Below, one piece after another: positions 1 to 9,535 of a DNA stretch of 64,000 bases (the first letter of the stretch is position 1; every line of letters starts with the position of its first letter). Source of the stretch: Epiperipatus broadwayi (taxonomy: Eukaryota > Onychophora > Udeonychophora > Euonychophora > Peripatidae); NCBI GenBank assembly GCA_028023455.1, contig JAQFVV010000152.1:2670001-2734000 (forward strand), written 5' to 3'. The notes beneath the pieces are model-generated. The model was not told the DNA's origin, did not search any database, and worked only from the letters and a program-made list of their open reading frames with translations. Position numbers and translations under genes: made by a program.

Positions 1-1000
1 AAGGCTGCCGTTTCTGATGAAATAATTGAGAAGTTTTAAAATATGGTGGCAATATGTTAGTTTGAAAAATATTTAATTTTTTAGGAATATGTGGATCCAT
101 GAAATGTGCCATCCGATCATAGAGGTGTTTTTATTGTCCCAAGTTTTAAAAACAAGAAATAGACAGGATTGCAATAATTGTCATGAAATATCATTATTAT
201 CCATATAGCAAAGATACTTTCGATAATTTTGATAATAGGTTAATTCCAGTTATAGATAAATTTTTATAGAAACTAAACGTTTTAGAGAATCAAAAAGGCA
301 GTATAAGCTTGGTTTTGTTGCTAGCCAAATGCAAGACTAGTGTCAAACAAAGAAATGATTTATATATTGCTTTTATCAATTTTATCAAAGCATTTGATTC
401 AGTTAGTCAGACAGGTTTATGGCATCATTTAAAATTAATTGGTTGACTACCAAAATTTATTCATATTATACAACTTCTACATGCTCAAATGAGATAAAGT
501 GCTATTCTTCTACAGGTGAAAAATCTGAGGCATTTGAAATGTAAACTGGTGTTAAATAAGGATGTATATTTGCTCCAATATTAGTTCGAATTTTTATGAC
601 TAGTCTTTGAAATTATTTATCGGCAGCTTAATTAGACAAATTTCAATATATGATACAGGTTTGATGGTAGAATTTTTAATTTGAATCATTTAAAAACTAA
701 AATAATAATTTCTTTTACTTGAATCCTGGATTTATAATATGCTTAATATTTTGTTATTTTTGCCAATTCAAAAGGTAATATATAGAATGATGTTAAAGTT
801 TCGAATGCAACATATAAAGAGTTTGGTTTATTAATTAATGTTTAAAAAACTGGCAGATGTATATCATCCACTGTCGGCAGAAAAATCCTCACCATTTATA
901 TTGATAGGTTATCAGTGAATATGAAGGCATGTTCCATAAAATTTTAAAAATACAATGATAAGATCATAAAGTCAATCAATATAGGAGTATATTTTTAATA
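1..1000 (+). mobile_element. LINE reverse-transcriptase fragment, 5'-truncated by the window edge
   Basis: Conceptual translation on + over several frames gives successive non-LTR reverse-transcriptase blocks. A finger/palm block lies near 110-240 (VPS..., NKK..., ISLLSI-like). NDLYIAFINFIKAFDSV at 354-404 contains the first palm aspartate context. A LKLIG/IHIIQLLHAQM block lies near 428-490, a degenerate 'TGVK.GC.FAPIL' block near 547-590, and RFDGRIFNLNHLKTK at 657-701. The reading frame is broken by many stops and small indels, so this is a dead copy. The same family is recognisable at 12.3-12.5 kb and, on the minus strand, at 57.5-59.3 kb. The blocks resemble RTE-like/endonuclease-RT LINEs. 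Clade assignment is tentative. The 3' boundary against the Penelope-like remnant is placed near 1000-1020 only by change of homology. Confidence 0.75.
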
Positions 1001-1019
1001 ATGATATAAGAATTGATTT

Positions 1020-1885
1020 TTTCTTATCAGGATCAGAATTTAAAATAAAATCTAAGTTGCTTGAAATTATGAAAATTATAGTGAATACTTTTTTTAAAAT
1101 AGATTTACTTATTTAAATTGTTATCCTTGTGATTTTTTTGCCTCCTAAGGTTTTTTTCAATTTGAAATATCATAAAGATAACTTTCCTTTAAGGTGTATT
1201 TTTGATTTTACAGAGGAGATTGTTGATAAAATTTCTTATGTTTTTTAAGAATTATATAAATTTAGATCAGTTTTATGTATCTTCCTCTTTTGAAGCATAT
1301 GATAAAATTAATGGATTTGTTTTAGGAAAAGTTTGTGTTTTTGATAGTTTAGATATTGAAAACATATATTAATCAGTTGATAGGATAAAAAAGCACGAAT
1401 GTGTTTCTTGTTGTTTTGGAGAAATTTAAATATTGTTTTGCAGATAACATTAATATTATTTATAATTTACTACTGTTATTAGAGGATTCTATGTATTTTA
1501 TGTGTAATGATGTATTTTATAAAATTAAAAAGTGTTGGATTATTGGTTGTTATTTCTGTTTTATGCACTCTGTCTATATTGATTTTTTAAAGAGTAGTGT
1601 TATTAATAATTTTTCTTTTTCTTTAAAATTATTTGTTAGGTATATTGATGATTGTTTTTTTTTTGTTATGCAGGAAGATAAATTGAATGATTTTTTTTTT
1701 GATGGATTGAATGCTTTTGATTCTAATATTAAATTTACTATTGAGGCGAGTACATTTGAAATTGTTAAGTTTTTTTTTTTTTAGATTTAAGTGTTGATAA
1801 AGTTGACTGTAATCATTTCATTAAAGAAAAAAATTTAAGAAATATGATAAAGCTAGATAGTTATTAACATTTTATTCATAAGAGA
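1020..1885 (+). pseudogene. Penelope-like element reverse transcriptase remnant (5' part)
   Basis: Translation on + gives, in order, a 'PPKVFFNLKYHKDNFPLRCI' block near 1141-1200 (equivalent of the Penelope 'PRLYGLPKIHK...PLRPI' motif), DSLDIENIY near 1340-1370, a DVFYKIKK...G block near 1507-1550, and RYIDDCFFFV at 1638-1667, the palm motif with YIDD. FDGLNAFDSNIKFTIEAS follows at about 1699-1752, and an LDLSV block just after it in a shifted frame. The clearest open stretch is 1401-1784. This order is characteristic of Penelope-like retroelements rather than LINE or LTR RTs. It is frameshifted and stop-ridden, hence inactive. The inverted-repeat element at 1911-3647 interrupts it, and a matching continuation appears right of that element. 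Confidence 0.6.
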
Positions 1886-1910
1886 CCTTTTTTATTGAAT
1901 TTTTGGTGCA

Positions 1911-2083
1911 GATTTAGAGTGCATTGACCACCATTTTGAATTCTAAGGACTGCCCAAAACCACCGCAGACACATTCAAGCAATAAATGACATAGAATAAT
2001 CCATGCGGGCCGCTTGGATATGTCACTGGTGGTTTTGGGCAGTCCTTAGTATTCAAAATGATAGTGAGCAAAGTCTAAATTCT
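1911..2083. repeat. Short palindrome at the left end of the foldback element
   Basis: 1931-1964 (CCATTTTGAATTCTAAGG then ACTGCCCAAAACCACC) pairs with 2029-2062 (GGTGGTTTTGGGCAGT then CCTTAGTATTCAAAATG), with a ~64-bp GC-richer loop that includes GCGGGCCGC. It could be a MITE-sized derivative or a duplicated terminus. Confidence 0.75.
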
Positions 2084-2084
2084 A

Positions 2085-2575
2085 AGAGCTTATAACTTTC
2101 TAAATATAAATTTTATTACAATAATGCCAGCACAAAGCACTGAATTATGGAGGGAGGAGGAAGGATGTTTTCAATGAGACGAAATATCATCCTGTCCAAA
2201 AAAGGCAGAAGACTGATCAAACCAAGCTTATAATTTCGAAATACTAAAAACTTATAACTTCTAAAATATGAATTTTATTAAAAGATATGCTCGTATCCAT
2301 ATGAAATAAAGCATATTAATTTTACAAAAATGCAGAAGTCTGATCAAATCAAGCTTATAATTTCGAAATACCAAAATGTTATAACTTCTAAAATACAAAT
2401 TTTATTACAATATATGTCTATAATCATATGTTGAAATAGTGTAAAATTAGTCAACCCAAGCTTATAATTTTGAAATATTAAAAGCTTATAACTTCTAAAA
2501 GGCGAATTTTATTATAGTATATGCCCATAACCATATGAAATAAAGCATATCAATTTTACAAATAATCAGATTTTT
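2085..2575 (+). repeat. Tandem array of ~110-135-bp AT-rich units
   Basis: Copies of a unit beginning AAGCTTATAATTTCGAAATA start near 2089 (degenerate), 2226, 2350 and 2458. Each contains AAAACTTATAACTTCTAAAA-like and CATATGAAATAAAGCATAT-like segments. A reverse-complement copy lies at about 3205-3290, giving the host element a foldback architecture. Confidence 0.7.
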
Positions 2576-3647
2576 TCTTACCAGAAAGAAACTAATGTTG
2601 CATGATTCCTTTGTTCCATGTAGTTATGAAAAAAAAATGGAGATAGGTAAAAATAGTGTTCATACTTGATTTTCTGATGTGGATATTGGCTCTACACTTG
2701 ATCACATGAGGTTCTTACAGGCTCTTAAAATTAATATAAATCTGTATATCTACTTATATTATTTTCTATTTATTACCATTGAAATAACATTTACCATCAA
2801 CAAATGTTCATGGAAAGATGTTTAAAAAAAAAAATTGTTGATTATTTCAAATGTAAGAGTGGTATTCGATTTTAAATAAGATAAACATGGACCTTTTCAC
2901 CATTAGTAGTTAGCGTTAGCTTCTTTGAGAAAATTAATGAATAAATCTCTTATCTAGATTCTTTTTATCCATTCACCAGTAAATAACGATATGTGAGAAA
3001 TGAAGCACACAACATTACTCTCTTTGGTAAGAAAAAAATCTGATTTATTATTTTTTTATTAATTGTAAAATGAATATTCTTTATTTTAGACAATTATTTT
3101 TTTGACTAATGTTAAGATAAAATGTGATTTATTATTAATTGTAGAATTAATATACTTCGGCAATGGTTTCTATGTTTATTCAACATATTATTTCAAAATG
3201 TGATTATAGACCTATATTGTACTAAAATTCGTATTTTAGAAGTTATAAACTTTTAGTATTTCAAAATTCTAAGCTTGGTTTGATCAATTTTACTTTTATT
3301 GAACATGTGGTTTTTTTAAGTAATATATGTGTCCATTATTTTTTTCATTTACTTTCTTTAAGTATTTTAAATTTGAATTTAAGAAATTATATGCTTTTAA
3401 TATTTTGAAATTTATTCATTCCTCCCATTTTTTATATTTTATATATTTTAATCATGTGATTTGATCAAGCATAGTTGTACAAAATTTGCACTTTAATTGT
3501 TTAATTATTGATGCAAATTGCAATTTTGTAAAAAATGGTGATATTGTGGTCACATGTGGATTATTTGATGTCATTTATCATTTGAATGTGTCAGCAGTCA
3601 TTTTGGGTGGTCCTTAGAATTTAAAATGGCTGTGAGAGCACTAAATC

Positions 3648-3925
3648 AGTACCAAATTATTATTATAGAAATAAAAGGCTTAATAATCTTGAAAATAATA
3701 GTTATATTCAGAGGAGTCAATTTGCTTCTGACTACATTGAATTAGGCTATAATAATGAATTTATTAGGAATATTATATTTAATAAAATTATCTATAAATC
3801 TGTTAATAATAAAGATATAAGTTATTGGGAATAAAGAGTATATTTCTTTGTCATATAAGTCATCAATTAGTAAATTGATTTATAAGAATACTTTTTTATT
3901 GTGTGGTATGAAAATCACATTCAAT
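3648..3925 (+). pseudogene. Penelope-like element remnant, continuation
   Basis: Right of the inverted-repeat element the + strand reads through NRLNNLENN, then RSQFASDYIELGYNNEFI (about 3711-3764), then a YISLSYKSSISKLIYKN-like block. This pattern matches the region downstream of the palm in Penelope-like RTs, where an 'R...F...GY...FI' signature precedes the thumb. It is interrupted by stops and then by the Gypsy insertion at 3931. The GIY-YIG endonuclease that normally follows was not identified beyond the Gypsy element. Confidence 0.45.
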
Positions 3926-3930
3926 CTTAT

Positions 3931-4542
3931 TGTTATGTTGTAGTACGATTAATATTAAGAAAATACGTTTGAAACTGTGTGTACTCCAGAAGTTAAAAGT
4001 GTTAAATAATTACAGGTAAAAGTAAACTAGTGGATTTAATAAAAACAAGAATTATAAATTACAAATGGTTTTTCATATATATATTTTATAAAAAGCAAGG
4101 TGTAAAACAAGATGGAAGATCCGAATAAATAATTAATTAAACGAAGGAATAGAAATGTAAAGAACAATTTAATTAATTAGTGCAGAAATAATCCCAGAAT
4201 AACTTAGTGTGAGTCCTGATTTTCTGAGAGACTAAAGTGTAGCGCGAATTCAGAACAGGACCAATGATGAGAGGAGAACCAGATATTCGGGTCTGAAGGT
4301 ACCAAAGACCGACCTAGGGTAATTATACAGACTATACCTGTCTTATTATTATTTTTGTAAGCCTTACAGGCGCTAGTAGAACTAATGATAATTCTGTTTA
4401 TAAAGGATTGTTATTTTTCATACTAATAAAATCTTGTATCTGTTAAATGGGATATCTTAATTTTATGCAAGAGAGTAATCGTTACTTGAATTAGGTGTGT
4501 TTGGTTGTTTCTCATAAGTAACATTAAATCAAGTACATCACA
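3931..4542 (+). repeat. 5' LTR of the Gypsy element
   Basis: Begins TGTTATGTTGTAGTACG and ends AAGTACATCACA. It is the same length as the 3' LTR and differs from it at about 16 positions. An AATAAA-type signal (TACTAATAAAATC) near 4421-4433 may serve polyadenylation. Confidence 0.95.
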
Positions 4543-4562
4543 ATTTTGGCACAGTCAGGAGA
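4543..4562 (+). other. Probable tRNA primer-binding site
   Basis: Immediately after the LTR comes ATTTTGGCACAGTCAGG. A TGGCxCAGTC-type sequence at this position is typical of Gypsy primer-binding sites. The tRNA species was not determined. Confidence 0.55.
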
Positions 4563-4638
4563 AAACCCGTTTTTCAAGCTTATGAAAGAAGTACACCGAA
4601 CAGTAATTCAGAAGTCTGTGAGTTGTTAAAGAATTAAA

Positions 4639-5208
4639 ATGTCGATAGGACAAGCTAATATATCCGAATTTGGGATAGATAATCCACACGAATGTCCCTT
4701 TTATGTGATTCAATTACAAAATTATTTTAAGTTAAATAGTATTATTGAAAATGACAGGAAAGTAGCAGCGTTATTATGTTTGTCAGGTAGAAAAGTTATT
4801 GAAATAGTAAACAAATTGTATAATGGACAAGTTACAGATAGTAGTAACTATAATGACCTGGTTAAAAAACTAACAGATTATTTTAGCCCAAGACCATCGA
4901 AGTATTTAGCTAGGTTAAAATTGAGGAACCGCAAACAAGACAAACTCGAATCGATAAAGGAATATGATATTGTTCTATGTCAATTAGCAAAGAATTGCGA
5001 GTACGGCGACTTTGTGGAACAAATTCTTATTGACCAGTTATTATGGGGAATGAAGGACGATAAATTGCGTCAATCATTATTATTTGAAACTCAGATGACT
5101 TATGAAGGTGCTATTCAAAAGGGAATAGTATACGAATCAGTGGTAGAACAAGCTTTAGCTTTTTCAAATAGAATGGAGGAAAACTCTAGGAATACTATTT
5201 TTAAATGA
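4639..5208 (+). pseudogene. Gypsy gag, capsid part, ended by an in-frame TGA
   Basis: A 189-codon frame starts MSIGQANISEFGI. The N-terminal 'F...W/PF..QL..YF..N.I' pattern, the AALLCLSGRKV segment and the later LRNRKQDKLESIKEY and QLLWGMKDDKLR segments match the capsid of Ty3/Gypsy gag proteins, which builds the virus-like particle. ATG 4639 follows the primer-binding site by ~80 bp and is the natural start. The TGA at 5206-5208 interrupts the frame: the same frame continues straight into the zinc knuckles and protease, so this stop is a mutation rather than the gag end. Homologous gags occur at 13.8 kb (+) and 20.6 kb (-). Confidence 0.9.
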
Positions 5209-5793
5209 GAGAGAAAGGATAAGGATTGTACTAAAGAAGGGAAAAGTTTCGAAATAAAATGCTTTTGTTGTGGTAAAGTAGGTCATTTGTCTAAAAGCTG
5301 TAAATGGAGGAACGAAAAATGTTACAACTGTGGGGGCAAAGGCCATTTAGCAGCAGTGTGCAAAAAACCTAAACGAAAATCTGAATATGGTAAAGATCAG
5401 AAACAGTGGAAACCAGTAATTAAAAAAAATATTTTAAAAAATGAGCAGGATCAATTCATGCTAGAGATTAAGTTAAGTAACAAAAGAGTAGAAATGGAAA
5501 TAGATAGTGGCTCAGAAATTTTGTTAATATCTATGAAAAAGTGGAAGGAAATATCCACAGAGAGCCCTCAGATTAAAATACAGAAAGCTAACATTAACAT
5601 TAGAGATGTCAATGGGAACCCGATCAAGTTAATTGGGAAATCCGAAGTAATAGTTGGTTTTAAAAATAAAAACTACAAATTACCTATATATATAGTAGAT
5701 AAAGATATTAGTCCGTTAATAGGAAGAAACTGGTTTAAAGACTTAGGCATTAAATTTAATATAATTAAAAAGTCTCTGTGGAAAAAGAAATGA
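5209..5793 (+). pseudogene. Gypsy nucleocapsid zinc knuckles and aspartic protease
   Basis: This stretch is in frame with the capsid. Two CCHC knuckles (CX2CX4HX4C) are visible, CFCCGKVGHLSKSC at about 5260-5301 and CYNCGGKGHLAAVC near 5320-5361. A basic linker follows, then the retropepsin active-site region VEMEIDSGSEILLISMKKW (catalytic D in DSG, near 5500) and an IGRNWFKDLGI flap/terminal block near 5720-5750. Retropepsins cleave the Gag-Pol precursor. The frame ends at 5793 and the pol frame overlaps it by 16 nt in the -1 register, consistent with programmed -1 frameshifting as in many Gypsy elements. Confidence 0.9.
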
Positions 5794-7106
5794 TAGAGTT
5801 ATATCCGAATTTATTTACAAAAGATTTAGGTTTGATAAAATCAAATCCCATTGACTTGCACTTAAATGAAAATGCTAAACCAGTTATTTGTAAACTGAGA
5901 AAAATACCTTTTGCACAAAGGCAGTTAGTAGAGGAAAAAATAGAAGCATTAGTTAAAAAAGACGTGTTATTCCCAGTCGAGGAGGCGGATTGGGCCACGC
6001 CGATTGTTGTGTTAACAAAACCAGATGGAAAAATTAGGCTGTGTGGAGATTATAGAACAACAGTAAATAAGTATCTTAATAAAGGAGCTTACCCGGTGCC
6101 GAATGTACGTGAGATTCTCAGTAATCTAGCTAAAGCAAAAAATTTTGCGAAATTGGATTTAAATTTGGCATATCACCAACTAAAAGTTATGGATGATACA
6201 GCTCGGTTATTGACAATTACGACCCCTTTTAGATTATTCAAATGTAATCATCTCCCTTTTGGAATTACTTCAGCTCCAAACATATTTCAAGCAAAAATAA
6301 ATTCAATATTACAAGGCTTGGAAGGAGTGATGCCATATTATGATGACATTTTGATTGCTGCGACTTCACCAGAAAAATTAAGAAGTAAAATTCGGGAAGT
6401 ATGCGAGAAACTAAATAACAGGGTAAAATTAAATGTTAAAAAATGCGTTTGGGAAATGGAAGAATTAAAGTTTTTAGGCCATCTTATTTCGGAAAAAGGG
6501 AAAAGTCTGTTCACTGAAAAAATTAGGGCAGTCAAAGATGTTCCAAGCCCAATAAATGTCAAGCAACTTCAAGCTCTCCTAGGTTTGATTAATTTTTTCA
6601 AACCTTTTCTAAAGAACAAAACGATGGTCGCAACTCTATACGAACTGCTACGCAAAGATCAGAAATGGATTTGGAATACCAAACATGAAAAAGCGTTTAA
6701 AGCAGTTAAGGAATTGTTAACCTCTAGTAGCTTATTAGTGCATTTTGATAGCGACAAAGACATCACTATTACTACGGATGCATCACAATATGGAATCAGA
6801 GCAGTTTTAGTGCATCAAATAGACGGGCATGAACGTCCTGTAGCTTATGCTTCTCGGACTTTGTCTAAAGCTGAAAAAAATTATAGTCAGCTGGACAAAG
6901 AAGCTTTGTTAGTCATGTTTGTTGTGAAAAAATTTCACCAGTTTATATATGGACAGAAATTTGAATTAGTAACAGATCACAAACCTTTGTTAGGGATTAT
7001 AGGAAAAGATCATCCATTGCCAGAGCATTTAAGTCCACGCATGCTCAGATGGGCTAATACACTTACTACTTACAATTTCAATATAAAATATCAAAAGGAA
7101 AGATAA
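5778..7106 (+). CDS. Gypsy pol: reverse transcriptase and RNase H
   Basis: A 442-codon open frame. RT blocks in order are WATPIVVLTKPDGKIRLCGDY, 'AYPVP...', FAKLDLNLAYHQ (first catalytic D), LPFGITSAPNIFQ, and PYYDDILIAAT, the YxDD box with the catalytic DD pair (Y at x, where V/I/L is usual). LKFLGHLIS and a connection domain with LLGLINFFKPF follow. RNase H shows TTDASQYGI (D), QLDKEALLVMF (E) and LVTDHKPLLGI (D). The protein copies element RNA into DNA and removes the RNA strand in the cytoplasmic particle. A 1-nt frameshift near 7097 ends the frame just before the conserved 'HADALSR' region, which continues in another frame. Confidence 0.93.
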   Translation: MEKEMIELYPNLFTKDLGLIKSNPIDLHLNENAKPVICKLRKIPFAQRQLVEEKIEALVKKDVLFPVEEADWATPIVVLTKPDGKIRLCGDYRTTVNKYLNKGAYPVPNVREILSNLAKAKNFAKLDLNLAYHQLKVMDDTARLLTITTPFRLFKCNHLPFGITSAPNIFQAKINSILQGLEGVMPYYDDILIAATSPEKLRSKIREVCEKLNNRVKLNVKKCVWEMEELKFLGHLISEKGKSLFTEKIRAVKDVPSPINVKQLQALLGLINFFKPFLKNKTMVATLYELLRKDQKWIWNTKHEKAFKAVKELLTSSSLLVHFDSDKDITITTDASQYGIRAVLVHQIDGHERPVAYASRTLSKAEKNYSQLDKEALLVMFVVKKFHQFIYGQKFELVTDHKPLLGIIGKDHPLPEHLSPRMLRWANTLTTYNFNIKYQKER

Positions 7107-8440
7107 TTTCTCATGCGGACGCTCTATCTAGAGTGCCCGGAAATAATGACAACTATGAAACTGATGTGGAAGTTAATCACATTGACAATATGAAATCACA
7201 AGTCATAAATAGTAAAGTAGTTCAGACATGGACAAATGAAAATGATGGGTATGCGTTACTTAGGAAATGGATAAGCAAAGGTTGGCCTAATAAAAAACCT
7301 GAAAATGTAGCAATGGGGTTTTGGGTCAATAGAGACCAATTGTCGGTCTGTAAAGGGTGTATTATTATGGGAGACAGGGTAGTTATACCTCCTATAAGGT
7401 GAATGAAAGTTCTAGAACTTTTGCATCAGGGGCACCCAGGTATTGTGTGAGCTAAAGCACTAGCTCGAAGTTATGTTTGGTGGCCGCAGATAAGTAATGA
7501 TATTAAAAAGTATATTAAGAAATGTAAGTCTGAAATAGCTCTGCCAAATAAACAATATTCTTCTTGGCCTTAACCATTATATCCATGGCAAAGACTTCAT
7601 ATAGACCATGCGGGTCCAATAGAGGGAAGAAATTATTTAATTTTAATCGATGCTTTCTCTAAATGGATAGAATGTCACGAGGTTAAAAATACGAGTGCAA
7701 ACGAAACAATAAAATGTTTAACAAACATATTTTATATACATGGTTTTCCACAAGTAATCGTCTCTGACAACGGAACTGGATTTGCGAGTGAAGAACTAAA
7801 AATACAATTTGGAAAATGGGACATCAAACATGTATTTACACCCCCTTATCACCCTGAATCAAATAGTTTGGTGGAAAACGCAGTAGGGCAAGTGAAGAAA
7901 TATTTAAGAAAAAACAAAAATACGGATATGGAAAACGTCTTACAGGAATTCATGATGTATCAGCATATAACTCCATCAACAACAACTGGAAAATCACCAG
8001 CTGAAATGTTATTCGGTCGGAAAATAAGAACTAATTTAAATTTTTTGTGACCTGATACACATATATATCAATATAATCAAGACTCAGTGAAAAACTTTAA
8101 CATTGGAGACGCAGTAATATTCAGAGATATGCTACGTAAACAATGGGTTAATGGAAAAATTGAACGGGCGTGATCAAAGCAAATTTATGATATTAAAGGC
8201 GAAAACAGAAATATATATAAACATCACAAAAATCATATTCGTAAAAGTGAAGATGACATACAACTAGACATGTTCCAGCAGTTCCAACATGCAAATGAAA
8301 AGAATTCAGATAAACAGATGCTACTGACCGACATCCAAGACAATGTGATAGAAGAGGATAAAATACAGAGTGAAAAGAGGAAATCACCTAGACCAATACG
8401 ATGTAAAAGAAGATCTTTCTACTTAAAAGAATATGTATAA
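7107..8440 (+). pseudogene. Gypsy integrase with several nonsense codons
   Basis: The frame restarts as SHADALSRVPG near 7111 and runs to TAA at about 8438-8440. The zinc-binding HHCC domain is partly kept (LLHQGHPGIV near 7418-7447), but the second cysteine of the expected CX2C pair is missing (CKSEIALPN). The DDE core is visible: LHIDHAGPIEG (D), QVIVSDNGTGF (D) and HPESNSLVENAV (E). A TPSTTTGKSPAEMLFGR block, a GDAV chromatin-proximal block and the HKNHIRK terminal motif follow. In-frame stops are TGA 7400, TGA 7448, TAA 7571, TGA 8048 and TGA 8171. Integrase would insert the cDNA into host DNA; this copy cannot make an intact enzyme. Confidence 0.9.
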
Positions 8441-8459
8441 GACGGATAAACCTAACTTC

Positions 8460-8476
8460 TGGAGTGGGGAAGGAAT
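8460..8476 (+). other. Polypurine tract of the Gypsy element
   Basis: GGAGTGGGGAAGGAA lies directly upstream of the 3' LTR start (TG at 8477), the expected position for second-strand priming. Confidence 0.8.
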
Positions 8477-9088
8477 TGTTATGTTGTAGTACGATTAATA
8501 TTAAGAAAATACGTTTGAAACTGTGTGTACTCCAGAAGTTAAAAGTGTTAAATAATTACAGGTAAAAGTAAACTAGTGGATTTAATAAAAACGAGAATTA
8601 GAAATTACAAATGGTTTTTCATATATATTTTTTATAAAAACCAAGGTGTAAAACATGATGGAAGATCCGAATAAATAATTAATTAAACGAAGGAATAGAA
8701 ATGTAAAGAACAATTTAATTAATTAGTGCAGAAATAATCACAGAATAACTTAGTGTGAGTCCTGATTTTTCGAGAGACTAAAGTGTAGCGCGAATTCAGA
8801 ACAGGACCAACGATGGGAGGAGAACCAGATATTCGGGTCTGAAGGTACCAAAGACTGACCTAGGGTAATTATACAGACTATACCTGTCTTATTATTATTT
8901 TTGTAAGCCTTACAGGCGCTAGTAGAACTAATGATAATTCTGTTTATAAAGGAATGTTATTTTTCATACTAATAAAATCTTGTATCTGTTAAGTGGGATA
9001 TCTTAATTTTATGCAAGAGAGTAATCGTTACTTGAATTAGGTGTATTTGGTTGTTTCTCGTAAATAACATTAAATCAAGTACATCACA
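8477..9088 (+). repeat. 3' LTR of the Gypsy element
   Basis: 612 bp, TGTTATG...CATCACA, ~97% identical by eye to 3931-4542, followed by target duplicate CTTAT (9089-9093). Confidence 0.95.
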
Positions 9089-9249
9089 CTTATGTATTCT
9101 TCTTTTTGCATTATAATCATTATAGTATCTTAAAGTTAATTATTTTCTATATAGTTGCATGTGTTTATGTGAATTTTGAAAGTCTTCACATAATTTCCAA
9201 ATCTAGAAGGATTGTTATCTCACATTCAGATATTTATGTATTTATATAT

Positions 9250-9535
9250 TGAGATGAGAAAACAAAGAAGTATCAACAGATATAACTGAAAGAATTAAGA
9301 GGCTGAAATAAATTTGGGTTGAATATGTTGTTAAAAGAAATGACATTCCTTGAACAACTGAAGTCTTAAATTGTTTCTCAAGAGATTTTGAAAAATCTAA
9401 GAAGATATATTATAATGAATGGGTGAGATAAGAATAATATGGATAAGAGAAAGTGGATTAAACTGCATAGTAAAGGTCTCTGATCATCCACTGCAGGTGA
9501 AAACTTTTGACCTTCAATGGATTAATAAGGTTCGA
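9250..9535 (+). mobile_element. RTE-like LINE 3'-end scrap
   Basis: With stops ignored, the + strand reads ITERIKRLK, then IWVEYVVKRNDIP, a TTEVLN block, and further on CFSRDFEKSKK and YYNEWVR. This follows the conserved tail of RTE-like LINE ORFs ('IEKIKRLKW.WAGHIARR.D.RWT..VL.W.PR...R.RGRP..RW'), better preserved at 35.75-35.95 kb. Only the C-terminal part is present. Confidence 0.5.

Larger units (their letters stand above)
1911..3647. mobile_element. Inverted-repeat (foldback-like) element inserted in the Penelope remnant
   Basis: The left end (1911-1964, GATTTAGAGTGCATTG then CCATTTTGAATTCTAAGG) is the imperfect reverse complement of the right end (3592-3647, CCTTAGAATTTAAAATGG then GCACTAAATC). 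The terminal inverted repeats are therefore about 50 bp. Inside the left arm are an extra right-type end at 2029-2083 and a tandem array of ~110-135-bp units. An inverted copy of the unit lies near 3205-3290. No transposase-like reading frame was seen. Recognisable Penelope-like coding sequence lies on both sides. I could not define a convincing target-site duplication. Confidence 0.6.
3931..9088 (+). mobile_element. Nearly complete Ty3/Gypsy LTR retrotransposon
   Basis: Two 612-bp LTRs (3931-4542, 8477-9088) start TGTTATG and end CATCACA. They flank gag, protease, RT, RNase H and integrase in the usual Ty3/Gypsy order. The element is bounded by an exact 5-bp target duplication CTTAT (3926-3930 and 9089-9093). 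A hand alignment finds about 16 differences between the two LTRs (~2.6%), so insertion is recent compared with the rest of the window. Coding sequence carries several in-frame stops, mostly TGA, and one frameshift, so this copy is non-autonomous. It sits just right of Penelope-like sequence and left of an RTE scrap. Confidence 0.95.

Noticed and set aside
4639-8440. Possibility that TGA is reassigned to an amino acid in this genome
   Set aside because: SLX1 ends with TAA and contains no TGA, the TGAs in the Gypsy fit CpG decay, and TAA also interrupts integrase.
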